A stretch of 51,927 nt of DNA from Methylocella tundrae (GTDB taxonomy: Bacteria > Pseudomonadota > Alphaproteobacteria > Rhizobiales > Beijerinckiaceae). The DNA lies in NCBI RefSeq assembly GCF_901905185.1, contig NZ_CABFMQ020000085.1:1-51927 (forward strand), given 5' to 3'. The notes beneath the pieces were generated by a model. The model was not told the DNA's origin, did no database searches, and saw only the letters and a list, made by a program, of their open reading frames with translations. The stretch's first letter is position 1. Every line of letters starts with the position of its first letter. Shown here in pieces: positions 19,301-27,369 of this stretch. The position numbers and the translations under genes are program-made.

Positions 19301-19489
19301 TCAGCAGATCCGGGGCGGTTGATCGCCGACGAGCATGTCGACGATGCGTTCCCCTCCGAAACAGGTTTCCATGGCGCGCCTGCGCGGCTTCGCATGGCTT
19401 CGATCGCATGTGACGCGGGAGAAGTTCTGGGTGCGCCCGGCATCTTCAATGGCCTCCCTCAGGCTCTCGCAAACCGCCATTTCATGCAT
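19301..19489 (-). pseudogene. hypA: Truncated hypA (hydrogenase nickel-insertion protein)
   Basis: From ATG 19489 the product begins MHEMAVCESLREAIEDAG and continues RTQNFSRVT, the well-known HypA N terminus with the nickel-binding Met-His. After about 27 residues similarity stops; the remaining 35 residues (CDRSHAKPRRRAMETCFGGE onward) lack the HypA core and the two CxxC pairs of its zinc domain. Normal HypA is about 113 residues and this frame gives 62. It is therefore a 5' fragment with an internal deletion or frameshift, sitting upstream of hupE. A short active peptide is not excluded but is unlikely. Confidence 0.75.
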
Positions 19490-19769
19490 CTTATGCGCCA
19501 CTTCCGAATGTGAGGGTCGCCAGCGCGACGGGCGGTCCTCAAGAGCGTTTGCCGCCGCGGCGGCCCGGCTGCCGCGACCTCCGCCTCGCGCCGGCGGCGA
19601 ATTTCCGTTCGCTTTAGGAAGGCCATTGCCGAAACCAGTTGTCGGGACAGACCGGGGGCGCCACATTTGCGGAGGTCCGCTCGCCTTCGAGGCTGGATCG
19701 GGCGCTTGGCTCTCCGCGTCGAAACCAGAATGACCGCGGGGACGCCATTTGAACATTAAGGAGAATAGA

Positions 19770-19964
19770 GTGGCAGAGATCGAACAGGTGGAATTAGATA
19801 GGCATCGCGCTCAACTCACCTCTGACGTGAAAGATCTGGTCGAGAAATATCGCGCGATATTCGACTGGGATGTGCCGGACGTAGATCAAAATGCCGCTGA
19901 TAAACTGATCCTCGGCGCAATGCGGAAGGCGTTGGATGATGTCGAAAAGAATTTGCTAGGCTAA
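19770..19964 (+). CDS. Small acidic helical protein of unknown function
   Basis: A 64-residue protein starts at GTG 19770, chosen because TAAGGAG ends seven bases upstream; a TTG at 19749 is possible. The sequence is charged and predicted helical (HRAQLTSDVKDLVEKYRAIF, later KLILGAMRKALDDVEKNLLG), with no signal peptide, cysteine or membrane segment. It stands alone between leftward gene groups. No family was recognised. Good codon periodicity and the ribosome-binding site favour a real gene. Confidence 0.6.
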   Translation: MAEIEQVELDRHRAQLTSDVKDLVEKYRAIFDWDVPDVDQNAADKLILGAMRKALDDVEKNLLG

Positions 19965-20061
19965 ACGTCGCTTTTGGCCTGCCGGCGCCGCAGTTTCTCG
20001 AGGCCGCCGCAACACATAAACGAACTCAAATTTGCGACGGGCGCGGCGCGCCTTGCTGCAT

Positions 20062-21507
20062 TCATGAGAGCAAGGCTGTTTTCAGAGCTGAGCCAAGCAA
20101 AAAGCCGTTCGCGTCCGCCGTATCTTTTCCTCCGCTTCCAAATGCCGCTCCGACGCCGATAATGACGGGATCAGCTTCTGCGACCGCTTCCATTGTCGAA
20201 GAAAGAGTTTCTAGCGTACAAATCCATATGCGCTGTCCGGGCCGGCTGACGGCCGACGCCACGGCAACCGGCGTCGTGGCGGCGAGGCCTCGCGCCATGA
20301 GTCTGTCGGCAATCGGTCCGGCGGTGCGGCCTCCCATGTAGAAGATCGTCGTCGTCGAACGGTCCGCCACCGCATTCCAGTCGAGGTCCTCTGGCAATCC
20401 CCCCTTGCGCGAATGGCCGGTGACGAAGCGGACGGATTTCGCGTAGTCGCGATGGGTCAGGGATACGCCAAGAGCGGCCGCCATGGCGAATGCTGAAGTG
20501 ATGCCGGGCACTATGTCGACCGGAACGCCTTCCGCTTCGAGCCGCGCGATCTCCTCGCCGGCGCGGCCGAAAATCAACGGGTCGCCCGATTTCAGGCGCA
20601 CCACCCGCTTGCCGGCTTTCGCCAGCTTCACCATCAGCTCGTTGATGTCATCCTGACGGCAACTTGGGCGTCCGCCTCGTTTTCCCACGAGGATGCGCTT
20701 CGCTTCGCGACGGGCAAGCTCCAGCACCTCGTCGGAAATGAGATCGTCGAAAAGGATCACATCAGCGGATTGTAGCGCGCGAACGGCTTTGAGCGTCAGG
20801 AGCTCCGCATCGCCCGGCCCGGCGCCGACCAGCGTGACTTGTCCCATCCGCCGGGCTTTGACGGCCGCGAATCGTTCAGATTGTCCCATGAGCGCGGTCT
20901 CATCCTCTTTCGTCGGCGCGGGCCCGAACGCTCTTTCGGCGAAGCCTTCCCAAAATGCCCTGCGCGCCATTCCCGGTTGCAGCCGCTCGTTGAGCGCAGC
21001 GCGCATCTTATGTGCGAGCGCCGCCCACGCGGACAGGGATTGCGGAAGAAGCGTCTCGATTCGCCGGCGTATCGCTTGCGCGAGGATCGGCGCCGCGCCA
21101 TCGGTTGAAACGCCAACGACGACGGGAGAGCGGTTCACGATCGAGCCGAACTGAAAATCACATAAAGCCGGTTGGTCGATGACATTGACCGGCACGCCCG
21201 CTGTTTGAGCCGCCGCACGGAACGCCTGCGCATCCGTTTCGGCGCCTGCGACGGCGAGAGCCGCTCCGGCGAAACTATCAACGCCCCAGTTTCGGTCGCG
21301 ATGGATGATCCGGTCCCCACTCCCTTCGCCTGCGAGGAGACGCGCGAACGCCTCTCCGAGCGTTTCGGTTGGGGCGTATAGATGGACGATAGCGCCAGCC
21401 GCGATCAACAGCTCCGCCTTCCAAGCGACGGCGTCCGAGCCGCCAGCGACAACAGCCCGCCTGCCCTGCAGCCTAAAAAAGACCGGCAGGACGGACAATG
21501 GCGCCAT
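20062..21507 (-). CDS. cysG: Siroheme synthase CysG (SirC-like domain plus uroporphyrinogen-III methyltransferase)
   Basis: The protein is 481 residues from ATG 21507; 15 further upstream codons overlap nasA and are unlikely. Residues 1-200 form the precorrin-2 dehydrogenase/ferrochelatase part (VLPVFFRLQGRRAVVAGGSD, an NAD-binding start, then NVIDQPALCDFQFGSIVNRS). Residues from about 218 form the SUMT methylase (VTLVGAGPGDAELLTLKAV, VGKRGGRPSCRQDDIN, RLKSGDPLIFGRAGEE, VPGITSAFAMAAALGVSLTH). It makes siroheme, the cofactor of the nitrite reductase encoded upstream in the same operon. Its ATG lies 16 bases after the nasA stop. Confidence 0.95.
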   Translation of the reverse strand: MAPLSVLPVFFRLQGRRAVVAGGSDAVAWKAELLIAAGAIVHLYAPTETLGEAFARLLAGEGSGDRIIHRDRNWGVDSFAGAALAVAGAETDAQAFRAAAQTAGVPVNVIDQPALCDFQFGSIVNRSPVVVGVSTDGAAPILAQAIRRRIETLLPQSLSAWAALAHKMRAALNERLQPGMARRAFWEGFAERAFGPAPTKEDETALMGQSERFAAVKARRMGQVTLVGAGPGDAELLTLKAVRALQSADVILFDDLISDEVLELARREAKRILVGKRGGRPSCRQDDINELMVKLAKAGKRVVRLKSGDPLIFGRAGEEIARLEAEGVPVDIVPGITSAFAMAAALGVSLTHRDYAKSVRFVTGHSRKGGLPEDLDWNAVADRSTTTIFYMGGRTAGPIADRLMARGLAATTPVAVASAVSRPGQRIWICTLETLSSTMEAVAEADPVIIGVGAAFGSGGKDTADANGFLLGSALKTALLS

Positions 21508-21523
21508 GCGCGCGGCTCTGCGG

Positions 21524-24196
21524 TCACTCGGCCGCCTGGAGACGATATGCATTGATGATCCCCTTGATTTCGGCCCTGCAGGACCCGCAATTCGTGCCTG
21601 CCTGCAGGGTCTGCCCTATCGCTTCAACCGTGACGCAGCCTGCCTTGGCGGCGACGGCGATCTGATTGGCGCCGACCCCGAAACAGGAGCAGACGGTGGC
21701 GCCCCGCTCGGCGAGGCCGCGCCCGGGACGGCCGGCGATAACGGCGACGCGCGCGCGCTGACTGGCAAATTCCGCGCTTAATTGCTCGACGGCCCAGTCG
21801 CGCGATACGGCAACCGGTTGAGGGGCGAGAAACAACGCTCCCGCGAGGCGCTGACCGTCGAAACATGCAAAGCGCTGCTGGCCTGCCGTCGCGTCATTGT
21901 AGGCGAGAAAATCCGCCCCGGCCGCACAACCGAATAGGCTCGCTGCAAATAACGGCCAGTCTCGGTCCGCCTTTGCGAAAGCAAATTCGACGCGCCAGCC
22001 AGCGCGGCATTTGGCCAGCGCCCAATAATCGGCTTCAATCATTGGCGGATGCTCATTAACAACCGCAAAGCCGTATAAAGCGGCCTCGAAGCGCGCAACC
22101 CGAACAGGAACGTGCTTGGACGCGGGCTGACCCGAATGGGGATCGGTGAGGCCCGGGACGAGTATGTCGACGCGCGCCCTGGCCGCGAACTGATCGGTCC
22201 AATGAATCGGAACAAAGACGGATCCACGCGCCTGCCTGGTGGACAACAGGGCGCGGACGAGGATTGCATGGCCCATGGTCGAAACGCGGACGATGTCGGC
22301 GTCCACAATGCCATAGCGAGCCGCATCTTCCGGGTGGATTTCAACGAAGGGTTCGGCGAGATGCTGCGAAAGACGGGCGCTCTTTCCCGTGCGCGTCATC
22401 GTATGCCAATGGTCGCGCACGCGGCCGGTGTTCAAGATCAGCGGGAAGTCCCTGCTCGTTCGCGTATCGGCGATTGCGCTGATCGCGACGAAACGCGCCT
22501 TGCGGTCAGGGGTGAAAAATTGGCCATCGCCGAAGAAGCGGGTTTCCGCGGGCGCATCCGCGTCCGGAAGCGGCCATTGAAACGGTCCCATCCCGTCGAA
22601 ATGCGCCAAGTCAATTCCGGCAAGGGCGCCGATGTCGAAGGCGCGCGTCCCGCCATTCTCGAACGCGGACAAAGCGGCATGCTCACGGAAAATTTCGGCC
22701 GGCGACGCGTAGGAGAAGGCATTGGCGAAACCCATCCGCTGCGCCACATCGCAGATGATCCGCCAATCGGGCCGCGCCTCGCCGGGGAGCGGCAGGAAGG
22801 CGCGCTGGCGCGAAATGCGGCGCTCCGAGTTGGTGACGGTCCCATCTTTCTCGCCCCAGGCCGCGGCGGGCAGCCTGACATGAGCGTGGCGAATCGTATC
22901 GGTCTGCGTCAGCACATCGGAAACCACGACGAAGGGGCATGCTTTTAAAGCGGCCTCGATGGATGCGGCCTCAGGCAAAGAATCGACGGGATTGGTCGCC
23001 ATGATCCAGAGCGCCTTGATGCGTCCGTCGGCGACGGCGCGGAATAAATCGACCGCCTTCAATCCCGGCCGATCGGCAATAAAGGGCGAGCGCCAGAAGC
23101 GCTGCACGCGGTCACGATGATCGGGATTCTCGATCTCCATGTGAGCGGCGAGCATGTTGGCGAGGCCGCCGACCTCGCGGCCGCCCATCGCGTTGGGCTG
23201 GCCCGTGACGGAAAACGGCCCCATTCCCGGCCTACCTATCCGCCCGGTCGCCAGATGACAGTTGATGATGGCGTTGACCTTGTCCGTTCCGGTCGACGAC
23301 TGGTTGACGCCCTGGCTGTATACGGTGACGACCTTCGAGGCGCCGGCGAAGAGCGCATAGAAGCTGGTGAGCTCGTCCGCCTGAAGGCCGGTCTGTTCGG
23401 CAATCTCGTCGAGACATACTGACCGGGCCGCCGCCAGCGCCGCGCCGAAGCCTGTGGTATGCGCGGCGACATAGTCGCGATCCACCGCCTCGTGGTCCGC
23501 AAGCCAGCCGAGGAGGCCGGCGAACAACGCGCCGTCGCCGTCGGCGCGGATCGGCAGATGAAAATCGGCGAGGTCGGCGGTCATCGTGCGGCGCGGATCG
23601 ACGAGCACGACGCGCATTTCGGGCCGCTTTTCCTTGGCGGCGGCGATCCGCTGGTAAAGCACAGGGTGGCACCAGGCGAGATTCGACCCCACCAGCACAA
23701 TGAGATCTGCGAGTTCGAGATCCGCATATGTTCCAGGCACTATATCCGCGCCAAAGGCTCTACGGTGGCCTGCGACGGAAGAGGCCATGCAGAGACGCGA
23801 ATTGGTGTCGATGTTGGCCGAGCCGATGAAGCCTTTCATCAGCTTGTTGGCGACATAATAGTCCTCCGTCAAAAGCTGGCCCGACACGTAGAACGCCACC
23901 GACTCCGGGCCATGCTCCGCGATGGTTCGGGAAAATGTCGAAGCCACGAGATCGAGCGCATCGTTCCAACTCGCGCGGCGCGCGCCTATGTGCGGATGCA
24001 GCAAGCGTCCTTCGAGATCGATCGTCTCGTTGAGAGCCGACCCCTTGGAGCATAGGCGCCCGAAGTTGGCTGGATGTTCGCCATCTCCGCGAACGCTGAC
24101 GTTTCCATCCGGGGCGATCTCGGCCTTCACGCCGCATCCTACCCCGCAGTAGGGGCACGTGGTGTTGACCACGCGCGCATCTGTCACCTCCGCCAT
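21524..24196 (-). CDS. nasA: Assimilatory nitrate reductase, molybdenum bis-MGD catalytic subunit
   Basis: The protein is 890 residues from ATG 24196. The N-terminal [4Fe-4S] cluster is held by C14, C17, C21 and C49 (TTCPYCGVGCGV, GRLCSKGSA). The molybdopterin oxidoreductase body includes LVGSNLAWCHPVLYQRI, YSQGVNQSSTGTDKVN and GREVGGLANML, followed by a molydop-binding domain (about 590-710, LILNTGRVRDHWHTMTRTGK). The C terminus carries a BFD-like [2Fe-2S] domain (VCSCFGVG and GTNCGSCRAEIKG), typical of cytoplasmic NasA. It reduces nitrate to nitrite using reduced ferredoxin or NADH-derived electrons. No separate NasB/NasC reductase gene is adjacent. The start codon follows the nirD stop closely, implying one transcript with nirBD. 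Confidence 0.95.
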   Translation of the reverse strand: MAEVTDARVVNTTCPYCGVGCGVKAEIAPDGNVSVRGDGEHPANFGRLCSKGSALNETIDLEGRLLHPHIGARRASWNDALDLVASTFSRTIAEHGPESVAFYVSGQLLTEDYYVANKLMKGFIGSANIDTNSRLCMASSVAGHRRAFGADIVPGTYADLELADLIVLVGSNLAWCHPVLYQRIAAAKEKRPEMRVVLVDPRRTMTADLADFHLPIRADGDGALFAGLLGWLADHEAVDRDYVAAHTTGFGAALAAARSVCLDEIAEQTGLQADELTSFYALFAGASKVVTVYSQGVNQSSTGTDKVNAIINCHLATGRIGRPGMGPFSVTGQPNAMGGREVGGLANMLAAHMEIENPDHRDRVQRFWRSPFIADRPGLKAVDLFRAVADGRIKALWIMATNPVDSLPEAASIEAALKACPFVVVSDVLTQTDTIRHAHVRLPAAAWGEKDGTVTNSERRISRQRAFLPLPGEARPDWRIICDVAQRMGFANAFSYASPAEIFREHAALSAFENGGTRAFDIGALAGIDLAHFDGMGPFQWPLPDADAPAETRFFGDGQFFTPDRKARFVAISAIADTRTSRDFPLILNTGRVRDHWHTMTRTGKSARLSQHLAEPFVEIHPEDAARYGIVDADIVRVSTMGHAILVRALLSTRQARGSVFVPIHWTDQFAARARVDILVPGLTDPHSGQPASKHVPVRVARFEAALYGFAVVNEHPPMIEADYWALAKCRAGWRVEFAFAKADRDWPLFAASLFGCAAGADFLAYNDATAGQQRFACFDGQRLAGALFLAPQPVAVSRDWAVEQLSAEFASQRARVAVIAGRPGRGLAERGATVCSCFGVGANQIAVAAKAGCVTVEAIGQTLQAGTNCGSCRAEIKGIINAYRLQAAE

Positions 24197-24197
24197 T

Positions 24198-24536
24198 TCA
24201 CGCGGCCTCAATCGCGAGCGCGTCGAGCGCGAGAAAAAGACGGTCGCCTTCGAGTTTGAGCGGGATCGTCCGCACCGCGCCCTCATCGGCGCCGAGCGCC
24301 CGGCCCGTCTCCAGCGAAATGACCCAGCCGTGCAGCGGGCAGGTCACAGCCGCCCCATGCACGATTCCCTGGCTGAGCGGGCCCCCCTTGTGCGGGCAAC
24401 GATCCTCCACGGCGAAGAATTGCTCCTCGGCCGTGCGAAACACGGCGACCCTGCCTTTAGGCGTCACCACGCAGCGGGCGCCGCGCAGAGGAATGTCGGC
24501 TGGCGATCCAATGGCGATCCAGTTCATCCTCTTCAC
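24198..24536 (-). CDS. nirD: Nitrite reductase small subunit NirD, Rieske type
   Basis: A 112-residue protein has a complete Rieske [2Fe-2S] ligand set: C47-P-H49 (EDRCPHKGGPL) and C66-P-L-H69 (TCPLHGWVISL). Enterobacterial NirD has lost these ligands, so this is the ferredoxin-like form found with many assimilatory enzymes. It assists NirB in NAD(P)H-dependent nitrite reduction to ammonium in the cytoplasm. Its start overlaps the nirB stop by four bases (ATGA), indicating translational coupling, and nasA begins right after its stop. Confidence 0.95.
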   Translation of the reverse strand: MKRMNWIAIGSPADIPLRGARCVVTPKGRVAVFRTAEEQFFAVEDRCPHKGGPLSQGIVHGAAVTCPLHGWVISLETGRALGADEGAVRTIPLKLEGDRLFLALDALAIEAA

Positions 24537-26983
24537 TCCGCCGCTTGCGCCAGGGCGACGGTCGCCATCGGCCGGAACTCGTGCTTATCCTTGCCCGAGA
24601 CGCGCTCAGACCACGGATCGACCTGCGCGAATTTCTGGGAGAAGACGAAACGATCGAAGTAGGTTTTGCGCCGCTCCAGATCGTCGAGGATCTGCAGCCT
24701 TATTTCCGCGACGCCGACCCGCTTGGCCCATTTGTAGATGCGCTCGAGATAGCGCCCCTGCTCACGATACATCTGGACGAGCGCGACAATCACTTCCAAC
24801 GCTTCATCCTCGGTCCTCACCAGGCCCAGCACCTCCGTGCCCTTGATGTCCAGACCCGCCGCCCCAGCGAAATGAATCTCATAGCCCGAGTCGACGCAAA
24901 TCACGCCTACATCCTTGCAGGTTGCTTCCGCGCAATTGCGCGGACAGCCGGACACCGCCATTTTGACTTTGGCGGGCGTCCATGAGCCCCACATGAATCT
25001 TTCGATGCGAATGCCAAAGCCAGTCGAATCCTGCGTGCCGAAGCGGCACCAGTCCGACCCGACGCATGTCTTCACGGTGCGGAGCCCCTTGGCGTAGGCG
25101 TGGCCCGACACGAACCCGGCCGTTCCGAGGTCCGCCCACACGGCGGGCAAATCTTCCTTTTTTATGCCCAGCATGTCGATGCGCTGCCCCCCGGTCACCT
25201 TCACCGTCGGAATCGCGAACTTGTCAACAACGTCGGCGATCGCGCGCAGCTCCTTGGCGCTCGTGACGCCGCCCCACATGCGCGGCACCACCGAATAGGT
25301 TCCGTCCTTCTGGATGTTGGCGTGGACGCGCTCGTTGATGAAACGGGATTGATAGTCATCAGCATATTCGTCCGGCCAGTCGCAGACGAGATAGTAATTC
25401 AGCGCGGGCCGGCATTTGGCGCAGCCGCAGGATGTCTTCCATTCGAGTTCCTGCATGACGGCTGGAATGGTCTTCAGCCTTTTGGCCTTTATGAGCCGGC
25501 GCACATCGTCATGGCCGAGCGTCGTGCAGCCGCACAGCGGCTGCGCGGCTGCGGGATTGTAGGCGTCGCCAAGCGTCAGCTTCATGAGCTGTTCGACGAG
25601 GCCCGTGCAGGAACCGCAGGAGGCGGACGCCTTTGTGTGGGCGCGGACGTCATCCAGCGACGTCAGCCCCTTCGTGATAATCGCGCCGGTGATTTTGCTT
25701 TTGGACACGCCGTTGCAGCCGCAGATTTCCGCATCATCCGGCAAGGCTGCAACGGCCGCCATAGGGTCCAGGGGGGAGCCCCCCTGATAGGCCTGGCCGA
25801 AAATCAACGTGTCGCGCATTTCGGAAATATCGACCTCTTTCTTCTTGAGGTCGTTGAACCAGGCGCCATCGGACGTCTCGCCGAACAACACAGCGCCGAT
25901 GACGCAGTTGTCCTTGATCATCAGGCGCTTGTAGACGCCGGCGGCGGCGTCGCGCAGAACGATTTCCTCCCGGTCATCCCCATCGGCGAAATCGCCAAGG
26001 GAGAACAGTTCGATCCCGGTGACCTTAAGCTTTGTTGGCGTATCGTTGTGAACGAAGGCCGCCGTTTCATCTCCACAAAGACGCGCCGCCGCGACCCGCG
26101 CCATTTCATAGAGCGGCGCGACGAGGCCGTAGACATGGCCGCCAACTTCAGCGCACTCGCCGATGGCGAGGATATCCGGGTCTGAGGCGCGCATGCCGGC
26201 GTCGACCAATATCCCGCGATTGATCTCAAGGCCGGCGTCTCTCGCGAGACCCGAATTGGGCCGGATGCCCGCAGCCATAACGACGAGCGTCGCCGGAATG
26301 ATGGAGCCATCGGCGAGTTCGACGGCCTCCACCCTTTCCTTGCCGAGAATGGCCTTTGTGTTGGCCCTGGTGATGACCTTGATACCGCGCTCCTCGACGG
26401 CGCGTTGCAACAGATAGCCCGCCGCGGGATCAAGCTGGCGCTCCATCAGGGTCGGCATCAGATGGAGAACCGTGACATCCATGCCGCGGGCCGCGAGACC
26501 GGCTGCGGCCTCGAGACCAAGAAGACCGCCGCCGATGACGACCGCCGTGTCGCGCGACTGCGCGGCAAGCAACATGGCGTTGACGTCGTCGAGATCGCGA
26601 TAGGTAAGCACGCCCGGAAGGCCATGGCCTGGAACCGGCAGGATCATGGGCGTCGAGCCGGTGGCGATCACCAGCTTGTCGTAGGCTTCGATTGCGCCGT
26701 GGTCCGACACGACTGTCTTTGCCGCACGGTCGATGGCGACGATCTTGTGGCCCTTGTAGAGGGTGATGTTGTTCTTGATGTACCAGCCGTCGCCGTGGAT
26801 GATGATCTGCTCATAGTCCTTCTCTCCGGAAAGCACCGGCGAGAGCATGATGCGGTCGTAATTGACGCGCGGCTCGGCGTTGAAAATGGTGATCTGGTAG
26901 CGGTCCGGCTCCCTTTCGAGGAGATGCTCCAGCATTCTGCCGGGCGCCATGCCGTTGCCGATGATGACGAGTTTCTCGGTCAT
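24533..26983 (-). CDS. nirB: Assimilatory nitrite reductase [NAD(P)H] large subunit
   Basis: The 816-residue protein has an FAD/NAD module (KLVIIGNGMAPGRMLEHLL, ATGSTPMILPVPG, VVIGGGLLGLEAAAGLAARG). Two BFD-like [2Fe-2S] domains follow (EICGCNGVSK with SCGSC, about 417-455; LCGCTTLGHDDV with SCGCAKC, about 486-535). The siroheme domain has CVGSDWCRFGTQDS (about 640) and GCPRNCAEATCKDVG (about 679), the four cysteines joining the [4Fe-4S] cluster to siroheme. It reduces nitrite to ammonium with six electrons. It is the first gene of nirB-nirD-nasA-cysG and is preceded by the sigma-54 promoter and antitermination leader at 27067-27333. Confidence 0.97.
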   Translation of the reverse strand: MTEKLVIIGNGMAPGRMLEHLLEREPDRYQITIFNAEPRVNYDRIMLSPVLSGEKDYEQIIIHGDGWYIKNNITLYKGHKIVAIDRAAKTVVSDHGAIEAYDKLVIATGSTPMILPVPGHGLPGVLTYRDLDDVNAMLLAAQSRDTAVVIGGGLLGLEAAAGLAARGMDVTVLHLMPTLMERQLDPAAGYLLQRAVEERGIKVITRANTKAILGKERVEAVELADGSIIPATLVVMAAGIRPNSGLARDAGLEINRGILVDAGMRASDPDILAIGECAEVGGHVYGLVAPLYEMARVAAARLCGDETAAFVHNDTPTKLKVTGIELFSLGDFADGDDREEIVLRDAAAGVYKRLMIKDNCVIGAVLFGETSDGAWFNDLKKKEVDISEMRDTLIFGQAYQGGSPLDPMAAVAALPDDAEICGCNGVSKSKITGAIITKGLTSLDDVRAHTKASASCGSCTGLVEQLMKLTLGDAYNPAAAQPLCGCTTLGHDDVRRLIKAKRLKTIPAVMQELEWKTSCGCAKCRPALNYYLVCDWPDEYADDYQSRFINERVHANIQKDGTYSVVPRMWGGVTSAKELRAIADVVDKFAIPTVKVTGGQRIDMLGIKKEDLPAVWADLGTAGFVSGHAYAKGLRTVKTCVGSDWCRFGTQDSTGFGIRIERFMWGSWTPAKVKMAVSGCPRNCAEATCKDVGVICVDSGYEIHFAGAAGLDIKGTEVLGLVRTEDEALEVIVALVQMYREQGRYLERIYKWAKRVGVAEIRLQILDDLERRKTYFDRFVFSQKFAQVDPWSERVSGKDKHEFRPMATVALAQAAE

Positions 26984-27066
26984 GCGTTCGATGCCTTTGC
27001 AATTCAGTGTCTGATGCAGTCACAGCCGTGATCTGCGCCGGCGGCGGGCCTTGCGGCCCTGTGCCG

Positions 27067-27169
27067 AAAAATAAAAAAAAGCCGCCGGCCAAGCCTTCGC
27101 AATCCGTGAGTCCCGGATTGAGATTGCCCGATCAGCAGCTTTGCTTATGGTGCGCCCGCCATTGGACGC
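27067..27169 (-). promoter_or_regulatory. Two-hairpin ANTAR (NasT) leader with overlapping intrinsic terminator
   Basis: Reading leftward, hairpin P1 (27169-27152) is GCGTCC-AATGGC-GGGCGC and P2 (27148-27131) is ATAAGC-AAAGCT-GCTGAT with one A-G mismatch. Both hexaloops have A at position 1 and G at position 4, the hallmark of RNA bound by ANTAR proteins. AAAGCTGCTG of P2 can instead pair with CGGCGGCTTT (27087-27078), which is followed by a run of 13 T interrupted by one A: an intrinsic terminator. A CAATCCG/CGGATTG hairpin (27120-27100) lies inside the terminator loop. NasT binding to P1-P2 should block termination and allow nirBD-nasA-cysG transcription. Confidence 0.77.
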
Positions 27170-27207
27170 CGTATCTCGCGGCCTATTCAGCCTCGCCCAC
27201 TATGCTG

Positions 27208-27223
27208 GCAAGAACCGGGCCAA
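27208..27223 (-). promoter_or_regulatory. Sigma-54 (-24/-12) promoter for nirB-nirD-nasA-cysG
   Basis: On the minus strand TTGGCCCGGTTCTTGC has GG and GC separated by exactly ten bases and differs from the consensus TTGGCACG-N4-TTGC by one base. Transcription would start near 27196, about 27 bases before hairpin P1 of the leader. It predicts RpoN- and NtrC-dependent expression under nitrogen limitation. Confidence 0.65.
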
Positions 27224-27316
27224 TATACAGGGACGGGCGAATCCACAATGAAATCAGAAGGCGCCATAGTGGCCCACGAATCGCGGTCGTAGGCTCCGGT
27301 CAAATAACTGGCATTC

Positions 27317-27333
27317 TGCACTTCGCGGGCGCA
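27317..27333 (-). promoter_or_regulatory. Candidate NtrC enhancer site
   Basis: The minus-strand sequence TGCGCC-CGCGA-AGTGCA matches the NtrC dyad TGCACC-N5-GGTGCA at 10 of 12 fixed positions. It lies about 120-135 bases upstream of the inferred sigma-54 start, a usual enhancer distance. Only one site was found, whereas NtrC often uses two. Confidence 0.5.
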
Positions 27334-27369
27334 CAAAATCTGGACAGCAGGACATTGCCGTCCCGACGA

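Noticed and set aside
25100..26185. A 361-codon plus-strand frame
   Set aside because: It is antisense to nirB, which has all expected cofactor motifs.
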